A stretch of 64,000 bases of DNA from Sulfurospirillum oryzae (GTDB lineage Bacteria; Campylobacterota; Campylobacteria; Campylobacterales; Sulfurospirillaceae): assembly GCF_025770725.1 (NCBI RefSeq), contig NZ_JANZKZ010000004.1:62001-126000 (forward strand), read 5' to 3'. The position numbers and the translations under genes were made by a program. This document shows, piece by piece, positions 47,152-54,850 of the stretch (its first letter is position 1; every line of letters begins with the position of its first letter). The notes under the pieces were generated by a model. The model was not told the DNA's origin and did not search any database. It saw nothing but the letters and a program-made list of their open reading frames with translations.

Positions 47152-48369
47152 TTAATTAGAATTTTTTATTGTTGATTTTGAGCGAGTAGTACCGTCCGTA
47201 GTATCAAAATCCCTTGTAAGTCCAAAGCTATTTAAGACCGACTGATGGATAAGAAGATTGACATAGAAAGAGCGTTTTGTGACTGGTTGCGTAGAAACCA
47301 CGAAAAAAACTTGTCTTTCACAAAGCGTTTTAAATTGATCTAAAGAGAGTATTTGAGTGCCAACGTAATAGACATTATCCATCACAAAAACCCTAAACAT
47401 GTGTTGAGCTTCTATGTTAGAGTAAGGCTCTTTAACATATTCATTGTAAGTTGAGTCCTCATTAATCAAATTGCCACGAGCACCCTTCACAGAGTTTGGA
47501 GACGGTAAGGAGAGATCATCGGACATTGTTTGATTGGTTTCTTTTGTAGTATTGTGTTCTATTGGTATTGGAGCTTTTCCAAGACCGCCAAAAAGCTTAT
47601 GAAAAGTAAAACCCAAAGAGAGCAAAGCTACCAAAACAAGACCAATTAAAATGTAGATATATTTTTTCCAATAAGACTTTTTAACCTCAGGCGCACGACC
47701 ACCGTCACCGCTAACGTAGAGCATGAAAGGATTAAAGTCTTGACCGCTTTTATCTTTAATCGTTTTTTGTTTTTTATACTTGATCTTGTCACGTCCACCC
47801 GTGATGATGTTTTTACCCTCAGAGTCGTAAAGATCAAAGATAATGTCGTTCGCAGGATCAGCCTTGAGCGAATACTCAGGTGAGATGTAGAGCTCGAAAT
47901 CAATACCGAGATACTTATCATGAATTTTATCAAGGCTTTGAGTCATAAGAAGAAAATCACATGGACCATAATGTCGCTGAAGTGAGAAGAAATTCGAGAT
48001 CAGTTCACATGTTTCTAAATTTGCTTGAGCAGTTGAGAAAGTAGAAAGTCCAAATTGACACTCATCATAAATAAAAAGCGTTGGAGTACGTTCACTCTCA
48101 ACCTTATCACGCTCTTTCATTTGATCGCTAAAAAGAACAGTAAGATCGTCTTTATTCCAATATTTATCTTGATGAATGATCTCTAAATCAGAGTTACCCG
48201 AAAACTCTTTGAAAAGTGCAGGTTTGAAACCGCCTACGTTAGTTATAAGACGCTTATAGATTGTATGGCGTGGTACTTTGCCATTAACAGAGTCAACAAG
48301 TTCAAAAAGGAAATGAATAGAGGTTAAGCTCTTTCCACTTCCTTGACCACCTATAAGAACTCTAATCAT
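47152..48369 (-). CDS. zot: Zot-like assembly ATPase (pI)
   Basis: A 405-residue inner-membrane ATPase that drives filamentous-phage extrusion. Walker A GGQGSGKS is at residues 7-14, Walker B LFIYDEC at 98-104, and a single membrane helix at about 237-256 separates the cytoplasmic part from a periplasmic tail. It begins two bases after the upstream stop. This family also includes Vibrio zonula occludens toxin, but the similarity reflects assembly function. Confidence 0.92.
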   Translation of the reverse strand: MIRVLIGGQGSGKSLTSIHFLFELVDSVNGKVPRHTIYKRLITNVGGFKPALFKEFSGNSDLEIIHQDKYWNKDDLTVLFSDQMKERDKVESERTPTLFIYDECQFGLSTFSTAQANLETCELISNFFSLQRHYGPCDFLLMTQSLDKIHDKYLGIDFELYISPEYSLKADPANDIIFDLYDSEGKNIITGGRDKIKYKKQKTIKDKSGQDFNPFMLYVSGDGGRAPEVKKSYWKKYIYILIGLVLVALLSLGFTFHKLFGGLGKAPIPIEHNTTKETNQTMSDDLSLPSPNSVKGARGNLINEDSTYNEYVKEPYSNIEAQHMFRVFVMDNVYYVGTQILSLDQFKTLCERQVFFVVSTQPVTKRSFYVNLLIHQSVLNSFGLTRDFDTTDGTTRSKSTIKNSN

Positions 48370-48371
48370 GA

Positions 48372-48671
48372 CTAATTACCATACGTCCAAAATTGCACCA
48401 TTTTTCTTTTTAGCCAGTTTGCAGACATAAAAGCAAAATAAGTAGACAACAGACTAAACGCTTTTAACTTCATTAAAAACCAACAAATAGTAGGCGTCAT
48501 AAAAGAGCTAACATCAACATGATTTAAAGCAAAATTTGCGACGCCATTCATAACAGCAATCAAAAGAGCAGTATAAACAGTAAAGAAAGCCAACTTAACA
48601 CCTTTTTTACCAAGAAGCTTTAATAAAAAGTCGGTAAGTGCAGTAAAAAATCCCATTAAAAAAATTGGCAT
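48372..48671 (-). CDS. pVI-like minor virion protein (DUF2523 type)
   Basis: A 99-residue membrane protein with three hydrophobic segments (about 2-20, 27-50, 60-85), typical of pVI/DUF2523 proteins that cap the end of the filament. AAGGGG lies 5 bases before the ATG. Located between the pIII-like gene and zot, the classic III-VI-I order. Confidence 0.75.
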   Translation of the reverse strand: MPIFLMGFFTALTDFLLKLLGKKGVKLAFFTVYTALLIAVMNGVANFALNHVDVSSFMTPTICWFLMKLKAFSLLSTYFAFMSANWLKRKMVQFWTYGN

Positions 48672-48680
48672 GAAAACCCC

Positions 48681-50195
48681 TTAATCTTTTAAAAATGCTT
48701 TAAGACCAAGAACATAGATGAAAGCCATAAAAATATTTGAAATCGTTGTAAATGGAATAATGTCTAAAGCCTCTTGCGGAGGGAAAACAAACGTTTTACC
48801 AGCAACTCTAAATTCAGCCGTTTGGCAATAACATTCACCGCCATAATTATTAAAATTAAGGTTAAGTTTGTTGGACTCAAACCATGAATCATCAGGCATT
48901 AAATCAGAAAGTTCAAATTTTGTGTCATTTACGTCAGGAACTTTAAAAGAATCGTTATTGTCAAACAAACCTTTGATTTTATCAAGCGTAGTGTTCGTGG
49001 TATTCAAATCATCATGAAGTTTATCAACGCCTTTTGCCGTAGCATTTGTGTCTTTTTTAATCTTTTCTAAAATATCATTCGTTGGTTTCATATCAGTGCC
49101 ATTTATATCTTTGATGGCATCTTTAATTTCACCAAGCTTATCAGTGATCGCTTTACCTTGAGCGTTTACTGCACCCGTTGTACCATCAACAGCCTTTTTA
49201 ACATCAACCGTTGCACCGAGTTGAGCAGTAACGTCTAAAGCATTTTTATCTACCCATTTGCCCATCATATTACGCCACTGAGTTTGTCCTTTAAACTCAT
49301 CATCCATAAGCTTATAACGGGCATCGGCTTTATCGTTTCCCTCTTTAATTTTATTGAGAATTGAGTCAAAGGTATAACCTTGTTCTTTGAGACTCGTATT
49401 AATAGTTTTTAGATCAACACCCAATTCTCTCAATGCAGTATTAGAGTCTTTTTGACCATTTTCTATCTGCTTAAGAGCATTAACAACATCTGCTTGAGAA
49501 GGATTTGGAACAACTGTACCATTAAGATCAGTTGGTGAAGTTGTCGTTGTATTAGTATCTGGTATCTTAGTACCATTGGTATCGGTTGGAGTTGTATTGT
49601 TATAATCTTGTGGATTATTGTTTAAAGGGTCATAATAAATAAAAACGCTAGAGCCATCATCACAAGTAGCACGTTGTTTTTTATAGGTGTATTGACCTTG
49701 TGTCGAATAATAAGCAACACCTTTCAAAACAGGTGTGTATGTACTTCCATGAGCATTACACGCACATGCAGCGCGAGAACCAAAAGTGCCAAAAGGCATA
49801 CAGTCAAAACACTTACCCGTAGTAACATCATTAAATTGTGAAGCAACAGGGTCACAGTTTGGATTATTTGGATCAACCGTTTTGGGGACGCAAGTATTAG
49901 TAGCAGTATCGAGCTTTTCATCTGCGCTACATGTAGGAATAAGAGAAGGACAATTTGAAGAATCAACAACATAAAGTAATTCCTCAGTCATTTGATAAAT
50001 TTGTCCATTAACATTTCTTAAGAAAGTCACGTATGGATAAGTATTACCATAATTTGTCATGCATAAATTAGGATTAGTTGAATTTTGTGATTGAGAACAA
50101 CGACCAGAAGATAAATAACATGAACCATTATAATTATAATAATTGGCAAAAGAACACGATACCATAAGCATTAAAGCTAAGATTATTTTTTTCAT
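48681..50195 (-). CDS. pIII-like adsorption protein
   Basis: A 504-residue secreted/tip protein. The ATG at 50195 overlaps the stop of the 24-codon gene (ATGA) and gives a clean signal peptide (MKKIILALMLMVSCSFA). The first 150 mature residues are Cys-rich; then comes a Thr/Asn/Pro-rich linker (about 200-235), long helical repeats likely to be coiled coil, and a C-terminal membrane helix (FTTISNIFMAFIYVLGLKAF). This layout of N-terminal receptor part, spacer and membrane anchor is that of pIII; the receptor is unknown. Confidence 0.82.
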   Translation of the reverse strand: MKKIILALMLMVSCSFANYYNYNGSCYLSSGRCSQSQNSTNPNLCMTNYGNTYPYVTFLRNVNGQIYQMTEELLYVVDSSNCPSLIPTCSADEKLDTATNTCVPKTVDPNNPNCDPVASQFNDVTTGKCFDCMPFGTFGSRAACACNAHGSTYTPVLKGVAYYSTQGQYTYKKQRATCDDGSSVFIYYDPLNNNPQDYNNTTPTDTNGTKIPDTNTTTTSPTDLNGTVVPNPSQADVVNALKQIENGQKDSNTALRELGVDLKTINTSLKEQGYTFDSILNKIKEGNDKADARYKLMDDEFKGQTQWRNMMGKWVDKNALDVTAQLGATVDVKKAVDGTTGAVNAQGKAITDKLGEIKDAIKDINGTDMKPTNDILEKIKKDTNATAKGVDKLHDDLNTTNTTLDKIKGLFDNNDSFKVPDVNDTKFELSDLMPDDSWFESNKLNLNFNNYGGECYCQTAEFRVAGKTFVFPPQEALDIIPFTTISNIFMAFIYVLGLKAFLKD

Positions 50196-50266
50196 TTTGA
50201 AATCCATACAAGCTCAATTTCAAGAGCTTTGAGAAAGTTTGGAATATCAAGAACTATGAAAGTCAT
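50192..50266 (-). CDS. 24-residue micro-ORF linking secretin and pIII genes
   Basis: A tiny frame of 25 codons (product starts MTFIVLDIPNFLKALEI). Its ATG overlaps the secretin stop as ATGA and its stop overlaps the pIII ATG as ATGA. Neither junction has a strong ribosome site, so reinitiation is likely. It may act only as a translational bridge, or as a very small membrane-associated protein. Confidence 0.45.
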   Translation of the reverse strand: MTFIVLDIPNFLKALEIELVWISK

Positions 50267-51228
50267 TTGATAACCTTTACTTCGATGAAAAGCGTTAAGG
50301 TAGTACGTACGGTATTCGTTGAGTCATACGAAAAAATATAGTTTAAAACAGGAATATCACCAAGTAAAGGAACTTTAGAAGTAGACTTTACATCTTGTGC
50401 AGAAGTTAAGCCACCAATGGAAACGCTACCGCCATCTTTAACATTAAAATTACCTGCAATAGACTTTTTTTTGGTTTCGATAAGACCGTCACTATCTTGC
50501 TTTTTAAGTGTCTCATTTGTAAGTACAACATTTAAAAGGATTAGACCATTTTTTTGAATTTTAGGAGAGACTTCGATTGTGAGACCAAGTTCTTTTTGAA
50601 TATAGGTATTGCGTACAGCCATCGTGGTCGTAGAGTCCAAAGAGGAAGTTTTAACACTAATAGTGTCACCCACATTGAGCTTCGTTTTTTCACCGTTAGA
50701 GACAACGACATAAGGCTCGCTCATAATTTTTAGATAATCTTGTTTTTCAAGATCACTTAAAACGCCCTCAAAATCAGCACTAAAGAGTTTATCAAATGTC
50801 AATTTTTTAAAGTCAGTAACACCCGACAAACTAAGCTTTGAAGAAAGAGAGGGATTGAAGCCTACATTTTTTATTTTTTCATTATTGATTTCAATTATTT
50901 TCATAGTAAGTTCAACGTTTGAAAAGTTCTTTTCATCAGCGATCTTATGCTCTTTTTCATCAACAACATAAAAGCCATCGTATTCGTTAAGAAAAAGACC
51001 TTTTGACTCAATGATCGCTTTAAATGTAGAGAACAAAACATCAGGGCTAATGTCTTGAATGACAAAATAATCAGCACTCATATTTTTAACATCTTGAGAG
51101 ATAAGAATATTTTTATTGCACTCTTGCGATACCATAGTGGCAAGATCGCGGAGTCCAAAATTTGTAGGAGCGATTTCAATAGCATAAACGCTCAAGCATA
51201 GAGAAATAAAGAGGATAAATGTTTTCAT
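50263..51228 (-). CDS. phage-encoded secretin (pIV)
   Basis: A 321-residue outer-membrane secretin. Signal peptide at residues 1-16; an N-terminal N0-like domain (NFGLRDLATMVSQECNKNIL); and the C-terminal secretin core with LKIMSEPYVVVSNGEKTKLNVGD, GLTIEVSPKIQKNGLILLNV and PLLGDIPVLNYIFSYDS. It forms the pore for virion exit. Many filamentous phages borrow a host secretin, so an own copy makes release host-independent. Shorter than Ff pIV. Start and stop are both ATGA overlaps. Confidence 0.9.
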   Translation of the reverse strand: MKTFILFISLCLSVYAIEIAPTNFGLRDLATMVSQECNKNILISQDVKNMSADYFVIQDISPDVLFSTFKAIIESKGLFLNEYDGFYVVDEKEHKIADEKNFSNVELTMKIIEINNEKIKNVGFNPSLSSKLSLSGVTDFKKLTFDKLFSADFEGVLSDLEKQDYLKIMSEPYVVVSNGEKTKLNVGDTISVKTSSLDSTTTMAVRNTYIQKELGLTIEVSPKIQKNGLILLNVVLTNETLKKQDSDGLIETKKKSIAGNFNVKDGGSVSIGGLTSAQDVKSTSKVPLLGDIPVLNYIFSYDSTNTVRTTLTLFIEVKVIK

Positions 51229-51362
51229 CTGAAATACTTTTCAATAGCTTTACGAACAAGGTAAACGGGTAAAATAGCTTCAATAATGACGGTAAAACCA
51301 ATGTCTAGAACATAATCAGCGGGCAGGCATGAAGTCATACCAAAATGGATAATATCAATCAT
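51225..51362 (-). CDS. small single-helix membrane protein (45 residues), pVII/pIX-like candidate
   Basis: A short gene whose ATG overlaps the upstream stop and whose TGA overlaps the secretin ATG. The product has a short polar N-terminus, one membrane helix (YVLDIGFTVIIEAILPVYLV) and a basic tail (RKAIEKYF). Size and topology fit the small tip proteins pVII or pIX of filamentous virions. Function inferred from position and shape only. Confidence 0.6.
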   Translation of the reverse strand: MIDIIHFGMTSCLPADYVLDIGFTVIIEAILPVYLVRKAIEKYFR

Positions 51363-51691
51363 AAGAAAAAACCTATACAAACCAAACCTAAAACAGTAAG
51401 ACCAATAAATGCACTTAGATAATTAAAATCCTGATTAGAAAGTCCTAGAGTATTGTTTGATTGTGTTTTTTGACAACGACCAGATGTTATGTTGTATTCG
51501 TAATCAGGGAAAATGTCATCACCTAGATTTTTGGTAGCAGTAGAAACAGTAACACCAGTGTCGCTCAGAACATAATAAAGAGTGCCACTTTTATAGTAAA
51601 AGCTTTTTACACAGACGCTTGATGGTTGATAAAGATAATCAGCGAAAAGGAAATTAGAGCATAAGAAAAGTATTAAAGATAGATTTTTCAT
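51359..51691 (-). CDS. exported membrane-anchored prophage protein (110 residues)
   Basis: ATG 51691 follows AAAAAGGTGCTTAAA. The protein has a signal peptide (MKNLSLILFLCSNFLFA), a small Tyr/Ser-rich periplasmic part with two cysteines, and a C-terminal membrane helix (NYLSAFIGLTVLGLVCIGFF). Likely a minor virion protein or pilot factor. It lies immediately after the terminator that follows the major coat gene, so it should be expressed at lower level. Confidence 0.65.
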   Translation of the reverse strand: MKNLSLILFLCSNFLFADYLYQPSSVCVKSFYYKSGTLYYVLSDTGVTVSTATKNLGDDIFPDYEYNITSGRCQKTQSNNTLGLSNQDFNYLSAFIGLTVLGLVCIGFFL

Positions 51692-51712
51692 TTTAAGCAC
51701 CTTTTTGGGAAA

Positions 51713-51738
51713 AAAGAGGAGAGCATTATCTCCTCTTT
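51713..51738 (-). terminator. intrinsic terminator after the major coat gene
   Basis: On the minus strand AAAGAGGAGA and TCTCCTCTTT form a perfect 10-bp stem with a 6-base loop, running into a T-run (TTTTTT then CCC). It sits between the coat gene (stop at 51842) and the minor-protein genes, as the central terminator of Ff phages does after gene VIII. Confidence 0.8.
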
Positions 51739-51841
51739 ATCAAACTCAAAATGAAATGAGAGTTACCAATAGAAAGCTTGCACAATAAAAGGGTGCTAAC
51801 TACCAAATAGTAAGCCGTAAAATCAATTTGAGTTATCATGA

Positions 51842-52096
51842 CTAGCCACGTTGTAAGACTTGTTTAATCTTATTCCACGTGATAGGAGCAATAAAAATTG
51901 CAACCAAAGAAGTGATAACACCACCAATCATTGCTACGATAGCAACAAGAGCAGTATTAACATCCGTTAACCACGTAGGGTCAGCCGCAAAAGCACCCGT
52001 AGAAAGAACAGAAGCAACGACCACACCAGTGGCAACTTTAGAAGAAACACCGCTCTCTTGTTTAGGAGCTTCAAAACTGTGAGACTGAATTTTCAT
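51842..52096 (-). CDS. major coat protein (pVIII-like)
   Basis: An 84-residue precursor. A long signal peptide ends with AFA at residues 35-37, leaving a 47-residue mature protein: short acidic N-terminus (ADPTWLTDVN), one membrane helix (ALVAIVAMIGGVITSLVAIF), and a basic C-terminus (WNKIKQVLQRG) for contact with DNA. This is the standard design of filamentous-phage major coats. AAGGA lies 7 bases upstream. Confidence 0.88.
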   Translation of the reverse strand: MKIQSHSFEAPKQESGVSSKVATGVVVASVLSTGAFAADPTWLTDVNTALVAIVAMIGGVITSLVAIFIAPITWNKIKQVLQRG

Positions 52097-52149
52097 GTGA
52101 AAATCCTTGTATTTTGTACGTAGGTCTTACATCCGAAGAAAGCCAAGAT

Positions 52150-52491
52150 TTAATTTAAAACTAAAGGCACTAATTGTGATTCTTCTCTTTTTATAGAACG
52201 ATGAGAACCATCAGTTGCGGTAAAAATATCAGGAACAACAACATCAGGATAAAAGTGCTTAAAATCATCGTCTATCTCTTTCACGTTTTGAAATTCAACG
52301 GGGATAATAAAAGAAGTATGAGCCACTATTTTTCCATCGTCCATGACATCAATAGATAAAATTCTACGATGTGATGTTCTCAACAATTTGGCGATCTTAA
52401 AGCGCAAAACACAAAAATCAAACTCTGAAAGTAATTGAACGTTTGTTGATTTACTCATGGTTGGTAATCGTGAAAAAAGTTTAAAAGACAT
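52150..52491 (-). CDS. uncharacterised prophage protein (113 residues)
   Basis: TAAGGAG precedes the ATG. No membrane segment or signal peptide; a mixed alpha/beta protein with LRFKIAKLLRTSHRRILSID and a polar C-terminus (DGSHRSIKREESQLVP). Located between the next upstream gene and the major coat, one of two candidates for the missing ssDNA-binding protein pV. No family recognised. Confidence 0.6.
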   Translation of the reverse strand: MSFKLFSRLPTMSKSTNVQLLSEFDFCVLRFKIAKLLRTSHRRILSIDVMDDGKIVAHTSFIIPVEFQNVKEIDDDFKHFYPDVVVPDIFTATDGSHRSIKREESQLVPLVLN

Positions 52492-52500
52492 AAAAACTCC

Positions 52501-53352
52501 TTAAGACGCTTTTTGTTGTGTAGGCGTTGGATTTTTAGGCTCTAACATTGCGTTAATTTCAGTTATGAGATCACCCGCTTTTTTCGTAATGGCAACAATG
52601 TAATAATCTTTTTGTTGTTGTGGGAATTTACCTTTGCACGTAAAGGCAATGCCATTATTTTGAAGCTTCACTATTTTTTCAGCAAGAGTCTCGATCTCAC
52701 TTTCGCTCTCACCGCTGATCTCAAAATTAATAGACTCATCGAGAGCGATTTCTTCATTAACTTCATAGAAAGAAGTTGTGCATAGTTTCAATTTATAAGA
52801 TGGCTTTTCAGCGTTTTTATTTAACTCTTTCATCTGCTCCAATGTCATGAAAGAGCCTTGCATTGTATATTCTGTTAAGGAGTACGTTAAATCAAAGCCG
52901 TTTAAGATATAGTTGCTTTCGACTGGAGTAGCACCAACAACGTATTTTAAATCTTTGTTTTTTTCTAGTTTTGGCAATTCTTCCAAAAGCTCTTTTGCGC
53001 TGATATTCGCAAATGCATAGTATTTCATGGATCGTTCATCTTTTTTTGTATAGGGCTTTTGAAACACACCTACATAGAAAGGTAACATCATACCTTTTGC
53101 AAAATACTCCTTAAGAGCCATATTAAGCTTTACAGCCTCAGTGCGATTTTCACATTTAACCACTACATCAATAAGAGAGATAATGGAAAAAAGAGGATTT
53201 TTAGCACTACGTTCAATATTTTCAGTAGTGATAACAACATGATCTTTGTAAGGGTAACGTGTACCAACTGAATGAATTTGAGGCTTACGGAGTAGAACTT
53301 CTGCTTGGTAAGCTTGTTTGAGGAAATGAGGGAATACTTTAGTTTCTTGCAT
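52501..53352 (-). CDS. first gene of the phage operon; possible ssDNA-binding or replication protein
   Basis: A 283-residue soluble protein. The ATG at 53352 is preferred because AAAAAAGGTGCTTATC precedes it; an open frame continues upstream to 53487 but without such a site. No clear motifs; the C-terminal region (INFEISGESESEIETLAEKI, then FTCKGKFPQQQKDYYIVAIT) is rich in strands and could be an OB-like fold. Position before the coat gene is that of gV/gII-type genes in other filamentous phages. Assignment is tentative. Confidence 0.6.
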   Translation of the reverse strand: MQETKVFPHFLKQAYQAEVLLRKPQIHSVGTRYPYKDHVVITTENIERSAKNPLFSIISLIDVVVKCENRTEAVKLNMALKEYFAKGMMLPFYVGVFQKPYTKKDERSMKYYAFANISAKELLEELPKLEKNKDLKYVVGATPVESNYILNGFDLTYSLTEYTMQGSFMTLEQMKELNKNAEKPSYKLKLCTTSFYEVNEEIALDESINFEISGESESEIETLAEKIVKLQNNGIAFTCKGKFPQQQKDYYIVAITKKAGDLITEINAMLEPKNPTPTQQKAS

Positions 53353-53523
53353 GATAAGCACCTTTTTTATAGTTTTTTTAGCACCATTTAACAAGCTGAG
53401 GGAGTAGGTGCTAACGAACTCCCGAGCTAAGATCAATAAAGACCTTGGTATTTGAAAAGATAAATTTTCAGATAACAAGGGCTTCAAATTGAATTAAGGC
53501 AAAATTGCCTAAAAACGATATAA

Positions 53524-53624
53524 TTAAACTATGGTTTAAAATTTATAGCCATAACAACCACGAAATACTCAAAACATAAACCATAGTTTAGTTTTATGAA
53601 GAGATTATACTAAAGTATAGTTTA
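53524..53624. promoter_or_regulatory. divergent control region with three 14-bp operator-like palindromes
   Basis: TAAACTATGGTTTA (53525-53538), its exact reverse complement TAAACCATAGTTTA (53577-53590), and TAAAGTATAGTTTA (53611-53624) lie between the leftward phage operon (start 53352) and the rightward HTH gene (53644). A fourth copy, TAAACAATAGTTTA, is inside the HTH gene (53756-53769). TATACT at 53606-53611 could be the rightward -10, overlapped by the third site. The rest of the 53353-53643 gap holds a GGGAGT/ACTCCC hairpin (53400-53423). Confidence 0.65.
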
Positions 53625-53643
53625 GTTTGTCAAGGGAAAATGA

Positions 53644-53895
53644 TTGAATAATAAAGAATTAGCACAATTTATTGATATAAGCGAGCAGGCACTATATAAA
53701 TGGAGAAAAGAACGTCCAAATTTATATAAAATTGCTATGTTTTATAAAGATCAACTAAACAATAGTTTAGGTGACATTGATGATAAAACTAAACTATTAT
53801 TGACATATTTTGAGAAATTAAATGAAAAAGAAAAAGAATATTTTTTAAGTGAAATGCATACAAGAATTTTGAAAAAAGAACTTGACGAAAAATAA
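53644..53895 (+). CDS. small HTH regulator of the prophage, right copy
   Basis: An 83-residue protein starting with TTG, with AAGGGA upstream. NNKELAQFIDISEQALYKWR is a helix-turn-helix; the C-terminus is a charged helix likely to dimerise. Its N-terminal half resembles the regulator at 43646. It has operator-like palindromes in front of and within the gene, so it probably represses itself and the leftward phage operon. Confidence 0.68.
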   Translation: MNNKELAQFIDISEQALYKWRKERPNLYKIAMFYKDQLNNSLGDIDDKTKLLLTYFEKLNEKEKEYFLSEMHTRILKKELDEK

Positions 53896-53915
53896 AAACA
53901 GAAGGTGCTGAAATA

Positions 53916-54515
53916 ATGACTGCAACAGAGATTGGAAAACTTTTTAATAAAACTTCTAGGCAAATTAATGACATTTTTCAAGAACTGCATTGGATAGAAA
54001 AAAATAAAAATGGTTGGGTAATAACAGAGAGCGGAAAATCTAATGGAGCAATCCAAATCAATTACAGAGGAAGTTTATCTGTACAATGGGATGAGAAAAT
54101 TCAAACAAATATACTTCTCAAAAAATTAATTGAACCCAAAGAAGAAAAAGAAGAAAAAGATTTTAGAGAAAGATATCCTGCAACACATAGAACAAAAGAC
54201 GGGCATTTTGTCCGCTCAAAAGCTGAAATGATTATTGATGATTGGTTATATAGCGAAAATATAGTACATGCTTATGAAAAGATGTTGCCTATTCAAGAGA
54301 ATGTATATTCGGATTTTTATTTGCCACAAGGGAAAGTATACATAGAGTTTTGGGGACTTGAAAACGATCAAAAATATAACGCTAGAAAAGAGCAAAAAAA
54401 AGAAATCTACAAAAAACATAATGTAAATTTGATTGAGCTTACAGACAAAGAAATAGCAAAATTAGATGATGTATTACCACGGATGCTTATTAAATATGGA
54501 ATAAATATAATATAA
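53916..54515 (+). CDS. HTH plus PD-(D/E)XK nuclease-like protein
   Basis: A 199-residue protein with AGAAGGTGC upstream. Residues 1-45 look like a winged helix (ATEIGKLFNKTSRQINDIFQ, then GWVITESGK), as in phage antirepressor tails. Residues 98-175 match a restriction-endonuclease-like core: Glu104 in SKAEMIIDDWL, Asp133 in YSDFYLP, and Glu144 in YIEFWG, followed by lysines. A DNA-cutting or defence role is possible; catalytic lysine placement is unusual (IEFWG), so activity is uncertain. Confidence 0.6.
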   Translation: MTATEIGKLFNKTSRQINDIFQELHWIEKNKNGWVITESGKSNGAIQINYRGSLSVQWDEKIQTNILLKKLIEPKEEKEEKDFRERYPATHRTKDGHFVRSKAEMIIDDWLYSENIVHAYEKMLPIQENVYSDFYLPQGKVYIEFWGLENDQKYNARKEQKKEIYKKHNVNLIELTDKEIAKLDDVLPRMLIKYGINII

Positions 54516-54525
54516 AAGGACATAT

Positions 54526-54816
54526 ATGAGATTTATTAGTACGCTACTTATCATAGTAGGTTTGTGTTTTTCACCAGCATTTGCAAAAGGAAGTAGTGGC
54601 TCTCATAAATCTTCATCTTCAAAAAGCCACTCATCAAGTAAAAGCTCATCAAGTAAATCATATTCAGATGTTTCAGTCAAAGGTTATACAAAAAAAGACG
54701 GGACTCATGTATCTGCATACAAACGAACAAGTCCAAATAGTAGTAAATCTGATAACTACAGTACCAAGGGTAATGTAAATCCTTATACTGGAAAAAAAGG
54801 TACTAAAAACCCATAA
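54526..54816 (+). CDS. serine-rich exported small protein
   Basis: A 96-residue secreted protein: signal peptide MRFISTLLIIVGLCFSPAFA, a low-complexity Ser/Lys/His tract (about residues 22-46), and a C-terminus with VKGYTKKDGTHVSAYKRT and NPYTGKKGTKNP, a tail seen in small exported proteins of mobile elements. Function unknown. It precedes the secreted nuclease gene by 34 bases and is probably co-expressed. Confidence 0.65.
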   Translation: MRFISTLLIIVGLCFSPAFAKGSSGSHKSSSSKSHSSSKSSSSKSYSDVSVKGYTKKDGTHVSAYKRTSPNSSKSDNYSTKGNVNPYTGKKGTKNP

Positions 54817-54850
54817 TAATTCATTTGGAATATATTGAATAAGGAATTGA

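Noticed and set aside
47152-48369. Zot homologue as an enterotoxin
   Set aside because: The conserved part is the Walker ATPase and membrane helix of phage assembly; no evidence for a released toxin fragment in this sequence.
50196-50207. Upstream ATG for the pIII-like gene
   Set aside because: The ATG at 50195 overlaps the previous stop (ATGA) and gives a clean signal peptide, so the earlier one is less likely.
54600-54670. Short repeated units resembling a repeat array
   Set aside because: They are Ser/Lys codons of a low-complexity exported protein; no spacers or constant repeats, so not CRISPR.
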